Of a stretch of 64,000 nt of DNA, positions 10,228-21,399 are shown one piece after another. The translations under genes were made by a program, and so were the position numbers. How positions within the stretch are numbered: position 1 is the stretch's first letter; the number at the start of each line of letters is the position of its first letter. Origin of the DNA: Schizochytrium sp. TIO01 (taxonomy: Eukaryota > Sar > Bigyra > Thraustochytrida > Thraustochytriidae); assembly GCA_004764695.1 (NCBI GenBank), contig SMSO01000037.1, positions 4,152,337 to 4,216,336 of the forward strand, in the 5' to 3' direction. The notes under the pieces are model-generated. The model was not told where the DNA came from. It was given only the letters and a program-made list of their open reading frames with translations, and did not search any database.

Positions 10228-11967
10228 ATGACGACCATGCGATGCCATTATGAGGTGCTTGAGGTGAGTCGCGGCGCCGAAGCAGACGAACTCAAAAAGC
10301 AGTATCGCAAGATGGCACTTCGCTGGCACCCGGATAAAAACCGTGATAACCTTGAGGAGGCTGAACATCGCATCAAGGAGATCAACGCCGCATATGAGGT
10401 GCTCAGTGACCCGAACGAACGAGCTTGGTACGATGATCATCGTGACGCAATTTTGCGCGGAGGCGATGGAACTGCTGGAGCAGATGGAACGGAGAGCATG
10501 ACACCCAATTTGTGGACATACTTTAGGTCTTCTTGCTTCGAAGGCTTTGAAGATGACGATAACGGGTTCTATGCTGTTTACAGACGCGCCTTCGAGGAGA
10601 TCATGAAGGTAGAGATTGACTCCGGTGTGGGTAATGTAGACCCAATGCCGGGCTTTGGTACGTCGGCGTCGTCTGACGAAGACGTCGATAATTTCTACTC
10701 GCGCTGGAGCTCATTCACCTCGAAACTCAGTTTTGGGTGGGCTGATCTTTATAACCCCAACGAGGCCGTCAATCGGTACCAGCGGCGTCTCATTGACAAG
10801 GAGAACCAGAAGGCTCGCAACTCAGAGCGTCGTACGTATAACGACCAGGTTCGCAGTCTTGTGAACTATGTCAAGAAACGCGACAAACGTGTTCTTCTGC
10901 TAGAAGTCGCCCGTCAGAAGGAGCGCGAACGCAGGGAGCGCGAACGCTTGGCTGCTCTTGACGAGAAGAAGCGCCTTCGTCGGGAAGCGCGAGAGCAGTG
11001 GATGCAAACATACGAAGAAGACATGGCACAACAACTTGCTGAAGCGGAAGCTAGCGGTAAGAAGTTGTTTCGTCTTGCAGACGAACACGATGAGGCCGAA
11101 GCTGAGGCTCGTGCTCAGGCGGAGAGCGACGACGAGCTTGTCGTATGGCATTGCGAAGCTTGTACCAAGGATTTCAAGTCTGAGAAACAGCTCCGCAATC
11201 ATGAGAATTCAAAAAAACACAAGGAAGCACTGAAAAAGATGCAAAAAAATATACAGAAAGAAGAAAAACTATTGCAAGAAGCTATGGAGCGGGAGCAAGC
11301 TGCTCTTGAGGCTGAAATGGAAGCCCAAATGGCTGCTCTCGAACTTCAAGAGAGTAACGCGGGCGTGGAAGGTGTAGATAACGGCGAAGACGAATCTGAG
11401 AATGCTTCTGATGCTTCTGAAGGCGAAGTGGATGGGGAACATGTGGAAGGTGAAGAAAGTGAGCAATCAGAGGAAGACTCTGATGATAGTGATAGTGAGC
11501 CCGATTTTGGCGCTTTTGGTAACTTTGCTCGTGACGACTCCAGTGATGAGGAGGAAGAGGAATCTGAGAGCGAAGAGGAGGACAATAAAGTGACCTCTGA
11601 TTCAAGCCCTAAGCAGGACCAAGATGATAAAGATAAGGATGGCGATGACGATGGCGAAAGTGAGAATGATGAAGATGCTGAGGATGGTGGCGATGATGAT
11701 GTAGAACCGCCGTTGGCCCCTGCTGCAACATCTGGTACCAAGTCAGCTGGATCAAAAAAGAAGAATGCTGCTTCGGGAAAATCATCGGGTGTCTCTGCTG
11801 AGAAGACAGATCATTTCTGTGTGGTGTGTAGTACATATTTTACGTCCCGAAACAAGCTCTTCCAGCACATTGCCGCTACAAATCACGCCGTTGCGCCTGA
11901 TGCTGTCAAGGCAATTGCTAAGGGCAAGTCAAAGAAGGGGAAGAAGAAAGGGAAGGGTCGCAGCTGA
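10228..11967 (+). CDS. DNAJC21: J-domain and double C2H2 zinc-finger protein, JJJ1/DNAJC21 family
   Basis: The first ATG in this frame is at 10228 (CCAAAATGACG), giving 579 residues; the open frame upstream starts only with GTG. The N-terminus is a J domain (about 5-75) with the HPD motif in LRWHPDKN. Next come a charged coiled-coil-like region and two C2H2 fingers: [17 protein letters not shown] at about 308-330 and [17 protein letters not shown] at about 530-550. A long Glu/Asp/Ser tract (about 385-492) lies between the fingers and a Lys/Gly-rich tail closes the protein. This order is that of yeast Jjj1 and human DNAJC21. That family stimulates cytosolic Hsp70 to release export factors such as Arx1/Rei1 from pre-60S ribosomal subunits. 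Length fits the family. Orthology is very likely; the specific partners are inferred. Confidence 0.96.
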   Translation: MTTMRCHYEVLEVSRGAEADELKKQYRKMALRWHPDKNRDNLEEAEHRIKEINAAYEVLSDPNERAWYDDHRDAILRGGDGTAGADGTESMTPNLWTYFRSSCFEGFEDDDNGFYAVYRRAFEEIMKVEIDSGVGNVDPMPGFGTSASSDEDVDNFYSRWSSFTSKLSFGWADLYNPNEAVNRYQRRLIDKENQKARNSERRTYNDQVRSLVNYVKKRDKRVLLLEVARQKERERRERERLAALDEKKRLRREAREQWMQTYEEDMAQQLAEAEASGKKLFRLADEHDEAEAEARAQAESDDELVVWHCEACTKDFKSEKQLRNHENSKKHKEALKKMQKNIQKEEKLLQEAMEREQAALEAEMEAQMAALELQESNAGVEGVDNGEDESENASDASEGEVDGEHVEGEESEQSEEDSDDSDSEPDFGAFGNFARDDSSDEEEEESESEEEDNKVTSDSSPKQDQDDKDKDGDDDGESENDEDAEDGGDDDVEPPLAPAATSGTKSAGSKKKNAASGKSSGVSAEKTDHFCVVCSTYFTSRNKLFQHIAATNHAVAPDAVKAIAKGKSKKGKKKGKGRS

Positions 11968-13738
11968 TTGGACTTGTCACGGTTTGCATGAATGAAGCTA
12001 TCTATGTATTACTGCTTCTACTTTTCCCCTAATGGCGGGAGAGAGCTGTGCGAATGCCTGATTTCTTTGCGAAAAGTTTGTGATTCCTATGAGCAACAAA
12101 ATTTGTCTAAATTTATTGTAAGACAACGGTGCATCAATGTTAAATGCATCTTTGCTTACGCAAGAAGCTATTGCTGGCGCTCAACCATATTAATTTCTCT
12201 AGTTTTACCTTTTTTACTTTTTTTAACCTTTTTTTTTTAACCCTTCAAACGTATACATTTGAAAATTGACCATCTTTTACTTTGCGACGCCACCAGGAAT
12301 GGATGTTATTTTACATGTGAGTTTGGTTATGGCGTGCTTGTCGCATCTATAATCCAACGTTGCAATTGCGAAAACTGGCCAGGTCGGTGAATTAGACAAA
12401 CTTGACATGGTTTAGGGGGGAGAATGCTTCTTGCATGGTCCCCTGTGACCTGTCATCAAATCACAGATACCCCGGCGAGCTACCCAGTGGGTCCCAGCTA
12501 TTCAGTAATATTTCAATTGCAGATTACGTTTCCTGCAGAGTTAAGCCCCCTTCCTTTATGATCTCCTCGCGTGCTCGGTCCTTGACATATGTTCAGGTTG
12601 GCCATTTCTGCCGACCGTAATCTCGGTATTTTTAATCTCCCTATCTATTTGGTCAATTTAGTTTTTGCTGGGGCCTCAAAATAGGCAAAATTGCAAGCAA
12701 GCCCAATTTTTCAATTTACAAGGGTGTCTTCGGGGCCAAGTCCTTTCCGTGTACTTTCCTTGACCAAATCCAATCTTACGGACGGCCCTTGCCATGCTTT
12801 TCTCGTGCTGCCCTGGGCTCGCCGCAGTCCTTCACAGGTTCAACAAGCTCACAGGTTCTCCACAGCATTCACCCGAAACGATGCTACTGCGGGGAAAGAT
12901 TTCATCACATGCTTATTTGGCACCATGGCGCGAAGTCCTGTGGCATTTAGAGCTCCGAGCTCGCTCGCCCTTGGGTGGATCGCGGCCACGCCAGAGGCAG
13001 CTCCTGCGGGCCTTGACGGAGCCCTCCCCGCTGGCGCCACGAGGCCTCGAGGCGTCGCGGCGAGGGTCCCAGGCTCAGGGAACCAACAGCCCACAAGTAG
13101 TACTACTTTAGTACAACCACCCAACAGGAAGGAAGTAGAGAGAGGGGGAGAAAGAGAGAGGGAAAGAGAAAACTTTACAGGGAGAAAGAGAGAGGGGACA
13201 CAAAAAGTTCTTATAGCCTTGTGAGAGGAGAGGCTTTTGGAGAGCTCTGCGAAATAAAACTTTTGTGAACTCTGTCTTTCAAGAAGAACGAATGCACGCG
13301 ATGGCGATGGATACGCCGCCTTTGCCCGCCTGCTCTGCCCGGTCTCCGGATGAGCGGCGTCGCTGCGTACACCCAAGTTTTGCGAGGGTAGAGTTTGCTA
13401 GCTAGCTAGCTGTTCGTTCGTTCGTTCGTTCATTCGTTCGTTCATTCGTGTTTTCTTTGGAGCTGCTGCCTGCCTGCATCTGTCTTGGACCCTCAACATC
13501 CTCGCGAAGGGCCAAACTTCAAACGCACGTGCAGTAGAAACCAAACCGTCGAGCAGGAAATAACCACTCTTTCAAAGCGCTGTCAGTCCTTCAAGGAAAG
13601 GCCATCATGGGTTTCGATACCTTCTGCCTGCGTGGGCACAATCCACCCAAATGCACCCAGCAACAACACTAACTACTGAGCCAAGTCTCTCGAGGTCCAC
13701 GAAGGATCACGCGTGCTCTGCTCTGCGACTCTGAGATA

Positions 13739-13774
<36 letters not shown>
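13739..13774. repeat. GCT trinucleotide repeat, 12 units
   Basis: Perfect triplet run in apparently non-coding DNA. Confidence 0.9.
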
Positions 13775-13775
<1 letters not shown>

Positions 13776-14378
13776 AGGTAGTTGCGTACTTCTCCACTTA
13801 TCTTCGCTCGCGGGTCTGAGGTCGCAGCGCACAAACAATCATCAGTTATCTATACCAATCAAGGAGGAAACGGCCTTCCAAACTTTTTTAATTCCATTTT
13901 ACCGAAGATGAAAACCAAAAACCGCACATGTGCATCCATGGTATTGCCGCCTTCGTGTTTAATTTTAACTTTAAAACAATAAGAATAATGATAATAATAA
14001 TTATTATTATTATTACTGCTATAGGTATGTATTATTCTTGAAAGGATCCCTCTCTCTCTGTCTCTGTCTCTGTCTCGTATACGGAGAGAGCGAAATAAAG
14101 AGAGGCCAGGCGCCAAGATATTTGCCGAGGCCCGTGGCCAGTGGCTAGCCTGGCCGCCGCCCCACAAAGCAAGCTCTGCGGCGGCCTCCTCTTCGCAGCG
14201 GCCCCGCTCGCGGAGGAGGCCTGACCGATGGATCGATGGATTGAGCACGATTGAGTAGTTAGCTATTTGGCTGTTTGTTTATTTGGTGGTTGAAGTGGTT
14301 GGTTGGTTGGTCCGTGGAAAGAGAAAGAAGAAAGAGAGGAGGAAGGTGGAAAGAAAGTGATGTGTATCCATGGATTTG

Positions 14379-14380
14379 GA

Positions 14381-14424
<44 letters not shown>
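14379..14424. repeat. GAAA microsatellite
   Basis: About eleven perfect units, with a second similar run about 110 bases downstream. Confidence 0.9.
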
Positions 14425-14530
14425 AGAAGAAAGAGAGAAAGAGCGCAACACTTGTGAAAACTAAAAGGCGCTTAGGCCCCAAAAGAATCGAGCAGACGGA
14501 AACAAAAAGAAAGAGAGAAAAAGGAAGGAA

Positions 14531-14531
<1 letters not shown>

Positions 14532-14572
<41 letters not shown>
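14532..14572. repeat. GAAA microsatellite
   Basis: About ten perfect units, preceded by GGAA units. Confidence 0.9.
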
Positions 14573-15491
14573 AGTCAAAGAGAATCGTCGTGAAAAGCAA
14601 AGTCGGAGACCATGGAAACTAATCGAAGCCAGCTCTGCCAAGGTACGAGGAGTGAGGCCAGCCAGCCAGCCAGCCAGCGGCGTGCTAGCCTCTGTACCAT
14701 GCACATACGCACGTACCTACCTGCCTTCCCACGCAGATCGACCCTGCAAAAGTCGATAAACGCCATCATCGCTCCTTCAATTCATTCTCGTGATCTGGTA
14801 AAGAAAACTTGCAGCGCTGAAAAGGAAAGGAAAGGAAAGGAAAGGAATCGAAGAACTACTGTTTAACATTAGGCTCCACTAACATTCTGTCGAGTCTCAT
14901 TTAATTTTATCTTATCTCGTCTTCTCCTTTCTTCTTCTTCTTCTTCTTCTTCTTCTTCTTCAATTGGCGATACTTAGTTTTGATTTATTTTGTTTTAGTT
15001 TTAGTTTTAGCTTTAGTTTTAGTTCTATTCTGATTTTGTTTTCAGTGTCCATAGTAATGGCGCTAATCAGTCAGTCAGTCAGTCAGACCTCTGCCCAACG
15101 AGAAGCTGCCGCAGCATAAGATTTTGCACTCCCAAAGCCGCCTCTGCCCTTCTGCTCAGGGTCGGTCTTTTCGAGGCGGGCGCAGGCACTCTGTTTGCAG
15201 GCAGGGTGGAGGAACCAGGATGGACTGGCCAGCTTCGTGTCCCTCGGCCGACCGGAGCGCAGCTGACTGATTCAACGAGCTGAGAAAGAAAACAAAGGCG
15301 CTCCATCCGCCTCTCTTTGTTATTGAATAGCTTTGTGAAGAAAGAAGGATCAAGAAAAGACCAACAAAGAGGTAGGAGCAGTTAGTTAGGAGGAATAGTC
15401 CCTCATGATGCTAAGAGACATTAATTAGTACGGCGGTATTGATGGCACCTGCTAATGTAAGAGGCTTTTTGATGATCATAAACAGACAAAG

Positions 15492-15563
15492 AAATGAACA
15501 ATCAAAGCAATAAATGAACAATCAAAGCAATAAATGAACAAATAAAGCAAGAAATGAAAAATC
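15492..15563. repeat. 20-base tandem repeat, about 3.5 copies
   Basis: Units starting at 15492, 15512, 15532 and 15552 all begin AAATGAA; the first two are identical and the later ones diverge. Confidence 0.85.
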
Positions 15564-15630
15564 AGCATTCAGAGACGACGTGTACTAGTAATAGTAGTAG
15601 GTCTGCAGTAGTGGAAGGGAGAAATTATTT

Positions 15631-15648
15631 AGAGAAAGAGAGAAAGAG

Positions 15649-15718
<70 letters not shown>
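15631..15718. repeat. GAGAAA/GAAA microsatellite
   Basis: Imperfect start, then about seventeen GAAA units. It ends about 150 bases before the methyltransferase gene's ATG, so it may lie in that gene's promoter. Confidence 0.9.
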
Positions 15719-15867
15719 TTGGCGAGCGAGAAAGCATTCTCATTCCATACTCCTCAGGCTTTGAGCTTTCGGCTGCGAGCAAGGAGCACGGCCGAGGCGC
15801 CCGTGCGAGCGAGCGCCGAGACAACCAATCAGGCTTGCAGACGATAGCTTAAACCATACAGTGGTTA

Positions 15868-18087
15868 ATGCCCAGCACGAGGTCGTCTTGCTGCGGCAAA
15901 CCTCGCTCCGGCCGTCTTGGGGCCGACACCGCCGCTCAGTCATCCTCCCCAGGCAGCCTTCCTTCACCAACTCCTCGCGGGAAGGATCTCCCGCCTCCGA
16001 AGATGAACTCCTCGTCAACTTCTACGATGTCTTCTCCACCATCGCCGCCTGCAACATTCCCAATAACCCCAAACGCGGCATCCTCTTCGGCACCATTTAC
16101 ATCATCCAACAACAACAGCAACAGCACCAATAACACAAGCAACAACAATAACCATAACAACAGTATCAGCAGTAACATCAGCAATGGGAATAGCAAGCTT
16201 GGCTACACCGCAAAGAACAACATCGCTTCTGACATTAATACTAGCAGCAACAAAGTGAAGAATGATAACAACGACAGTAAGAGCAGCTCCAGTGAAACCC
16301 TCCATTCACCAAAGTCTAGTACAAGTGCTCTAAGCAGTGGGCGTCGCCATGAGCGAGGTTGGATCATTTTTGGTGTAGTGCAGCGCACAAGGCTTATGGG
16401 CAAGGCGTTGCGGTTCCTGGACTTGGAGGTGGAATCGGTGCTGCCACCAAGACCTGATGTAGGATTGTCAACAGATGTGCCAGACGATGCAGCGGATCTG
16501 AGAGCGTGCCTGGGACAGGTTTCGCGAGGGGATGTGGTCAAACTTTGCCTGCGTCGTGGAGATTTTGAGGACCCTGAGGAGTTCCCATCGCATCGCAGCG
16601 CACTCAAGGTTAAGGACGGAGTTTACGTCTCTGTCATTGGGGTTGACAGCGATGCGCCAGATGTTGTCAATGCCAGCAGCATTGGCGTTAATAAGAACGG
16701 AGAAGCCAACCGCAGTATTGAAAGCAAGCCTGGTGCTAACGAAAACCCCAGTTGCGTGGACGCCAAGAAGAGCGACAGTGGCCATGTTAGCGGTAGCGGT
16801 AGCACCAGTAGTGGAAGTCACAGTGAGGATGCACGACGCTCGGACACTGGATCTGACACACAGGAAGAGGCTGCTCCAGTCCCCGAATCAGAGTTCGCAA
16901 AGCCTAGAGGGCCGTTGTCAACGTCGTCATCAGCTTCGGGAGCAGATAGCAAATCAATTAGTTCTCGATCCATAGGTGGGTCTCTGGCGTCCGAAGTGCC
17001 AAGATTGCGCGTATGTCACTGGCATCTTCTCAAAAGAGACCCTGGAGAGGGCTCAGCGATTCGCAAATGGAAAAGACCCCGTTGGGAGGTGGAGTCAGTT
17101 GCAGAGCCGGCACAAGTTGACGTATTGTGTCGCAATTGGATCTACTCAGGCCAGTGTGCTCAACACTTGTTGCAACCACAACCTTCAGATACGCCCGCGA
17201 GCGGTGAGACTGGTAGCGATAATGAGGAGTCAGCTAATGCGCTCAATGGAATTAATTCTGCAGGTGGTTTTGACACCTCAAGTAATACTCCTCGTCGAAG
17301 GTATGCTTGCCCTTTCAGACACTTTGTGCGCGATAAAGAAGAAGAGGAGCGTGTGAATCGGTTGCGCAGAAATCACATGCGCATGATGGCACAAGGTGCA
17401 GCGGAGCTTTCCATCTACAACGATGGGCACTCGATCATGGAGATTAGGGAACGCTCTAAACGGTCAGCACTCTTTGCAAGGTGGTTACTGGAGACTTTTG
17501 GAATCGCAAACCTCGCCGCAGGGGGCGGCGTGTTGGATATTGCTGGTGGTAAAGGCCAAAATTGTTTCCAACTTGTGGAGCAAAGTGCCTGCTCCTCATT
17601 ACGTACTACGGTGATTGATCCGGTGGCACGTCGTACACTCGTGCCAAAAAGGCATCGCCGCCGCATTGTGAAACTGCAGTGTAAAATGCCGACATTTCGC
17701 CACGTTTGCTTCGATGAGGACTTTGTGAAAAATGATGATGGACTCAAAGTTGTCAGTGAGGCATCATGTCTGATTGGCATGCATCCAGACCAGGCCACGG
17801 GATCAATTGTGAAAATGGCTATCAAGTTTAAGAAACCGTTTGCAGTTGTACCGTGTTGCGTTTTCGCGCAAAATTTCACTGAGCGTAAGACACCTTCAGG
17901 TAAACGTGTTGAGACTCTTAACGAATTCACGGAATGGCTCCTTGCGCACCATCCCAACATGAAGGTTGATTTCTTGCCCTTTTCTGGTCGTAACAAGGTC
18001 TTGTATATGCTCCCGCACCATTTTGCCTCTCCCAAGGTTCATACTAATGATGATACAAATAGCACAAATACTAATAACAACGAGTAG
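15868..18087 (+). CDS. SAM-dependent methyltransferase with an OB-like domain and a split CCCH zinc finger
   Basis: 739 residues from an ATG at 15868. Residues 1-165 are low complexity (Ser, Thr, Asn) and in part encoded by CAA/AAC repeats, so a downstream Met (for example residue 49) is a possible start. Residues about 168-265 (GWIIFGVVQRTRLMGKALRF ... VKDGVYVSVIGV) look like a nucleic-acid-binding OB fold. A CCCH finger follows with C421-x8-C430, then about 50 residues, then C481-x3-H485. The C-terminal half is a Rossmann methyltransferase: VLDIAGGKGQN is the SAM loop (about 555-565), and GMHPD plus VVPCCVF match the HxxD and Cys-Cys signatures of Methyltransf_32-like and Trm13-like enzymes. 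The substrate is probably RNA by domain logic; that is inference. It converges on the next gene, 273 bases between stops. Confidence 0.85.
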   Translation: MPSTRSSCCGKPRSGRLGADTAAQSSSPGSLPSPTPRGKDLPPPKMNSSSTSTMSSPPSPPATFPITPNAASSSAPFTSSNNNSNSTNNTSNNNNHNNSISSNISNGNSKLGYTAKNNIASDINTSSNKVKNDNNDSKSSSSETLHSPKSSTSALSSGRRHERGWIIFGVVQRTRLMGKALRFLDLEVESVLPPRPDVGLSTDVPDDAADLRACLGQVSRGDVVKLCLRRGDFEDPEEFPSHRSALKVKDGVYVSVIGVDSDAPDVVNASSIGVNKNGEANRSIESKPGANENPSCVDAKKSDSGHVSGSGSTSSGSHSEDARRSDTGSDTQEEAAPVPESEFAKPRGPLSTSSSASGADSKSISSRSIGGSLASEVPRLRVCHWHLLKRDPGEGSAIRKWKRPRWEVESVAEPAQVDVLCRNWIYSGQCAQHLLQPQPSDTPASGETGSDNEESANALNGINSAGGFDTSSNTPRRRYACPFRHFVRDKEEEERVNRLRRNHMRMMAQGAAELSIYNDGHSIMEIRERSKRSALFARWLLETFGIANLAAGGGVLDIAGGKGQNCFQLVEQSACSSLRTTVIDPVARRTLVPKRHRRRIVKLQCKMPTFRHVCFDEDFVKNDDGLKVVSEASCLIGMHPDQATGSIVKMAIKFKKPFAVVPCCVFAQNFTERKTPSGKRVETLNEFTEWLLAHHPNMKVDFLPFSGRNKVLYMLPHHFASPKVHTNDDTNSTNTNNNE

Positions 18088-18360
18088 ACGCTGTAAAAGG
18101 GTCCGAGAGCCGCAAAAATCTCATATTCGTTATCTTCTGTTTCTATTTTTGAGTCTGTATTATTTTGTTTGATTTTTCTTTTTCTCAATTATTCCTTGTC
18201 CTATTTTGGAATATAGTGCGACCCAACCATTAAACTCACATTTTATTTGATCATCATATTCTGTAGTGTGGCTATATGATGAGATTATCTATATATATTT
18301 GGAACATCTAGCTAGCCAATGGCATATTGAACGTCATCAGGAGTGAGAGTACTTCCTTTG

Positions 18361-20217
18361 TCAAAGGGGAGCAGCGACCTCAACCTCCTTAAGCTGAATT
18401 GCGTCAGTGAAGAGAACAAAACGGTGCTCTTTATAAGAGTGGTTACGCTTTCTTGATCTATCGCTTTCATAAGCAGCTCCAACAAGGGCGCCACACGACG
18501 TACAGAACACATCTCTAATCATGAACGCAGATCCTCCATTGTATCGTTCGAGACGCGCAACTGACAATGCCGTTGCTTTTGCATCAAGGGCATTCATATA
18601 TATTGCATTACTTTCTGAACGATCTTCTGTTCTCCAAGTTCTTTTAGCGCATAGAATTTGGTTTGTGTCCGCAAATGTAGTAGTACAGGCTTCGCCAGAG
18701 GAAGCTTTCCCTTTGCATACGATTCCCTGCGGCTTGGAGCTTAAGACCCTTGGGTAAAGCATACCTTCTAGCGACTTTAAGGACGAGCCATGACTCCACT
18801 CCAAGTATCGCCCACACAAAACAGTACGTTGAACAGGCTTGTAACGAATAAGACGGCCTGTTTCAACATCCACCATCGTTTTCGCTTGGGGATCTGAATC
18901 AAATGTATCCATAGAAATTCGAAGCATGCGAGGTGATCCATATAAAGCGGTAGTTCGAATGATCGCCGGGAAGATACAGTTGTCTAAATTTGAAGTTGTT
19001 TGTGTTCCTGCTGTTGTTGTAGGGAGTCTTATTTCAGGATCGTTGTTTTGCTCTGTTGGGGAGTTTTCCTCTTGGAGCGTGGCTGTGGTAATGGGTCTAA
19101 AGTGCAAGCTCGCTTCAGGCACGTCTGCGATATCTTGGTATGTTTCATTACCAGAAAAGGCCAAAGGTCCACGATGAGCAACGGACTCAATTCGAACGCC
19201 AAGCTCACGGTAGCACGTAGGGCAGCTAACAGTGGCCGCCTCGTAAGACCAATTGGGTTGTGTGCGTGGTACAAATACACACATGTTACTTCGACGCACA
19301 TTACATGCACGAACATAAATATCTAATTCGCGCTTCACATCAGTGTCAGCCAAAACTACTCTTGGACCTGTCTCTCGTTCGTTGTCACGGTCAAGTACCA
19401 CATCCTGAGGGCGACATATGGGGGTTTTGCAGCCCGAGCAGCAAAACGCTCCAGCATCGTTGCCGTATACCCAAGGAATTGGGTATATCGCGGAGCTATC
19501 AATCCGACGTCTCTTGCTGGGAGGGCCACTCATCTTAGAATATTCTAGAGCTGCCGAAATAATCTCATGCCGACGCTTGTCAGCAGCTTCCAAAGCTGCC
19601 TGCAAGCCTACTTGAGCATCATTCTTTTGTTGCTCACGTTGAAGATTTAATCGCCGAAAAAGCTGCACAAACATATTTCTTACCGAAGCGCGCATGACAA
19701 CTTCATCGTTGGACGCGGCCAAGGGGTCTGGAACTCCAACGCTAGTATCAATGGGTGGCAAACGGGGGGTTTGTGTTTGCATACCTGTTGTGGCCACGCG
19801 CCTAGCAATAGTGGTGCTCATTGTGTGAGCTGAGTTCATATCAGCGGTGTCAGTGGAAACATCCACCGCGTGAGAACTAGGGTTAACGTTATCTGCATTG
19901 ACTTCGACTGCATCACCAGCGTCATCGTCATTATCGTCATCATCATCTTCTTCATCAAGTAACGTGGCAGTCTCTACTAATTCTAAGTGCTGAGCATCTG
20001 ATTCAGAGACATCATCACCAAAGTCTATATCGTGAAATTCATGTACCGATACTACACACTCACAGGAAGTACCTACGTGCTGCATGTGCGTTTCTTCTTG
20101 AGTTGCAATGTCAGGGATCAAACAGTTTTCCGCAGACCGCTCTTGCGAGGAGTTTTGCTGGTCTTGGCCATTCTGTGCCTGGTCATTGGAATTTTGAGAT
20201 TGCTGTTTTCCTGACAT
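18361..20217 (-). CDS. Zinc protein with tandem Mis18/yippee-like modules
   Basis: 618 residues, ATG at 20217, TGA at 18361. The N-terminal 180 residues are acidic and low complexity (a D/E run at about 89-100). Residues about 185-235 form a helical segment, then PPSKRRRID is a likely nuclear localisation signal. Module A starts at FCCSGCKTPIC (C259-C263) and ends at CPTC (332-335). Module B has C501 and C511, then C572-x2-C575 in FCTSCGALVGAAY, and a closing strand KEHRFVLFTDAIQL. The order CxxC - beta strands - CxxCG - FxLF-DAI is that of the Mis18/yippee/CULT beta-tent fold. In animals and fission yeast Mis18 primes centromeres for CENP-A loading. Assignment to that family is by pattern only; two copies in one chain could replace the usual dimer. 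Confidence 0.75.
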   Translation of the reverse strand: MSGKQQSQNSNDQAQNGQDQQNSSQERSAENCLIPDIATQEETHMQHVGTSCECVVSVHEFHDIDFGDDVSESDAQHLELVETATLLDEEDDDDDNDDDAGDAVEVNADNVNPSSHAVDVSTDTADMNSAHTMSTTIARRVATTGMQTQTPRLPPIDTSVGVPDPLAASNDEVVMRASVRNMFVQLFRRLNLQREQQKNDAQVGLQAALEAADKRRHEIISAALEYSKMSGPPSKRRRIDSSAIYPIPWVYGNDAGAFCCSGCKTPICRPQDVVLDRDNERETGPRVVLADTDVKRELDIYVRACNVRRSNMCVFVPRTQPNWSYEAATVSCPTCYRELGVRIESVAHRGPLAFSGNETYQDIADVPEASLHFRPITTATLQEENSPTEQNNDPEIRLPTTTAGTQTTSNLDNCIFPAIIRTTALYGSPRMLRISMDTFDSDPQAKTMVDVETGRLIRYKPVQRTVLCGRYLEWSHGSSLKSLEGMLYPRVLSSKPQGIVCKGKASSGEACTTTFADTNQILCAKRTWRTEDRSESNAIYMNALDAKATALSVARLERYNGGSAFMIRDVFCTSCGALVGAAYESDRSRKRNHSYKEHRFVLFTDAIQLKEVEVAAPL

Positions 20218-21399
20218 TGCTCAATTGTTGTCTCTTCCCAGCGTACTAAAACCCGTCGAAATATCGAAAAATCAGAATATCGCGAAGAGACTACGTTGTC
20301 AACTCCACGATTCAAGCAACTCTCGCCCCTACCTTTCCTTTTGATTGCTTGCTCTCGTACTCCTCTGAGAAGCTCGACAAGGCTGCGAGGGCCGTCAGGA
20401 GAGATCTCACAAATTATAAATCGTCAATCGTGTTCACGGATGGATGAGTTAGGAAGCAAAAGTCACAGGTCTCCCTGACAAATCCCTGCCACAGTCCTGG
20501 GTCCTTACTCGCTGGCAAAAAGACTAAATTCCACGCACGACACTCTCGCAGGTGCTTACTAAACCCAGAGAAGAGCTGGGTTCTGTCAAATAGAAGAAGA
20601 AGCACGGCCCAATGCAGCACGGGCTTTGTTCATTCAAAATAGTGCGATTTCGTCACGCCAAGCAAACACAGAAAAAAGAAAGAAAAGAAAAAGAAACCCA
20701 TAGTAGTTATAGGTATAATAGAAACTTAGAAAAGGTAGATAAACAACAAAATGCGGGATTCCGCGCCGCACCTAATTTTAGGTGTGCGGACCAAGTGTGC
20801 CGTGTAGGGGTGCGCGTGAGGACTACTGAAGTGTGCGCTTGCGGATTCCAAAGGCAGGAAGGATGGTGAAATAAAATGTGGGAACATCATACTAGATATC
20901 CTCTATGGGTACCTACCTCATTATGAGGATTTGGGGCTCTAGTTTGCAAGATGGTTCTTAACATTAATACAGGCTTTTATTCAGGTAGTAGCCTTTGCAA
21001 ATTAGCAGGCATGTATTGCATTTGATACTGAAATCAATCTGCGGAGTGAACACCTCGATCAAAAATCAAAGAACTTCCTTAGTTGGTTGGTTTGTATGGA
21101 GGGTGGATCTTCTAATTCTGTGATTTTGGAATAAAGACACATCAGGATGTTGTTGGTATTTAGATTGTTACCTATGGTTTTCAGGTGCCAGGAACAACAC
21201 AAGTCGAGAGGCAGGAGAGGTGGCGCACAGGGAGGGAAAGTAATCAAAGAGGGAGGCAATAGTTAGTCAAACATAAGTAGGAAAAAGATAGAGTAGGAAG
21301 AAGGGAAGGTTGTGCGCACGCCAAAACCGGGATAGGGAAGAAGAATCTCTCTCACGTTCATCCATTTACGCTGGGCCATGCGAGGGCACAGACGAGGCT
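20218..21399. other. Intergenic region between two minus-strand genes
   Basis: No convincing gene. It should contain the promoter of the Mis18/yippee-like gene on its left and the 3' UTR of the CW-protein gene on its right. An A-rich GAAAA patch lies near 20.67-20.70 kb. Confidence 0.5.

Larger units (their letters stand above)
11968..15867. other. Repeat-rich non-coding region
   Basis: About 3.9 kb without a convincing gene. GC-rich pockets (about 12.9-13.1, 14.1-14.2, 15.1-15.25 and 15.7-15.84 kb) alternate with microsatellites: GCT at 13739-13774, GAAA at about 14379-14424, 14532-14572 and 15631-15718, AAAGG at about 14819-14847, TTC at about 14932-14961 and TTTAG near 15.0 kb. Long open frames here are products of four-base repeats, which stay open in every frame. 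Confidence 0.5.

Noticed and set aside
12691-13376. Overlapping open frames of 177 (+) and 175 (-) codons
   Set aside because: Neither starts with ATG, they overlap on opposite strands, and both run into GA-rich low complexity. No domain pattern.
14279-14759. Long open frames on both strands with Phe-Leu-Ser or Lys-Glu-Arg repeats
   Set aside because: They are translations of GAAA/TTTC microsatellites, which remain open in every frame.
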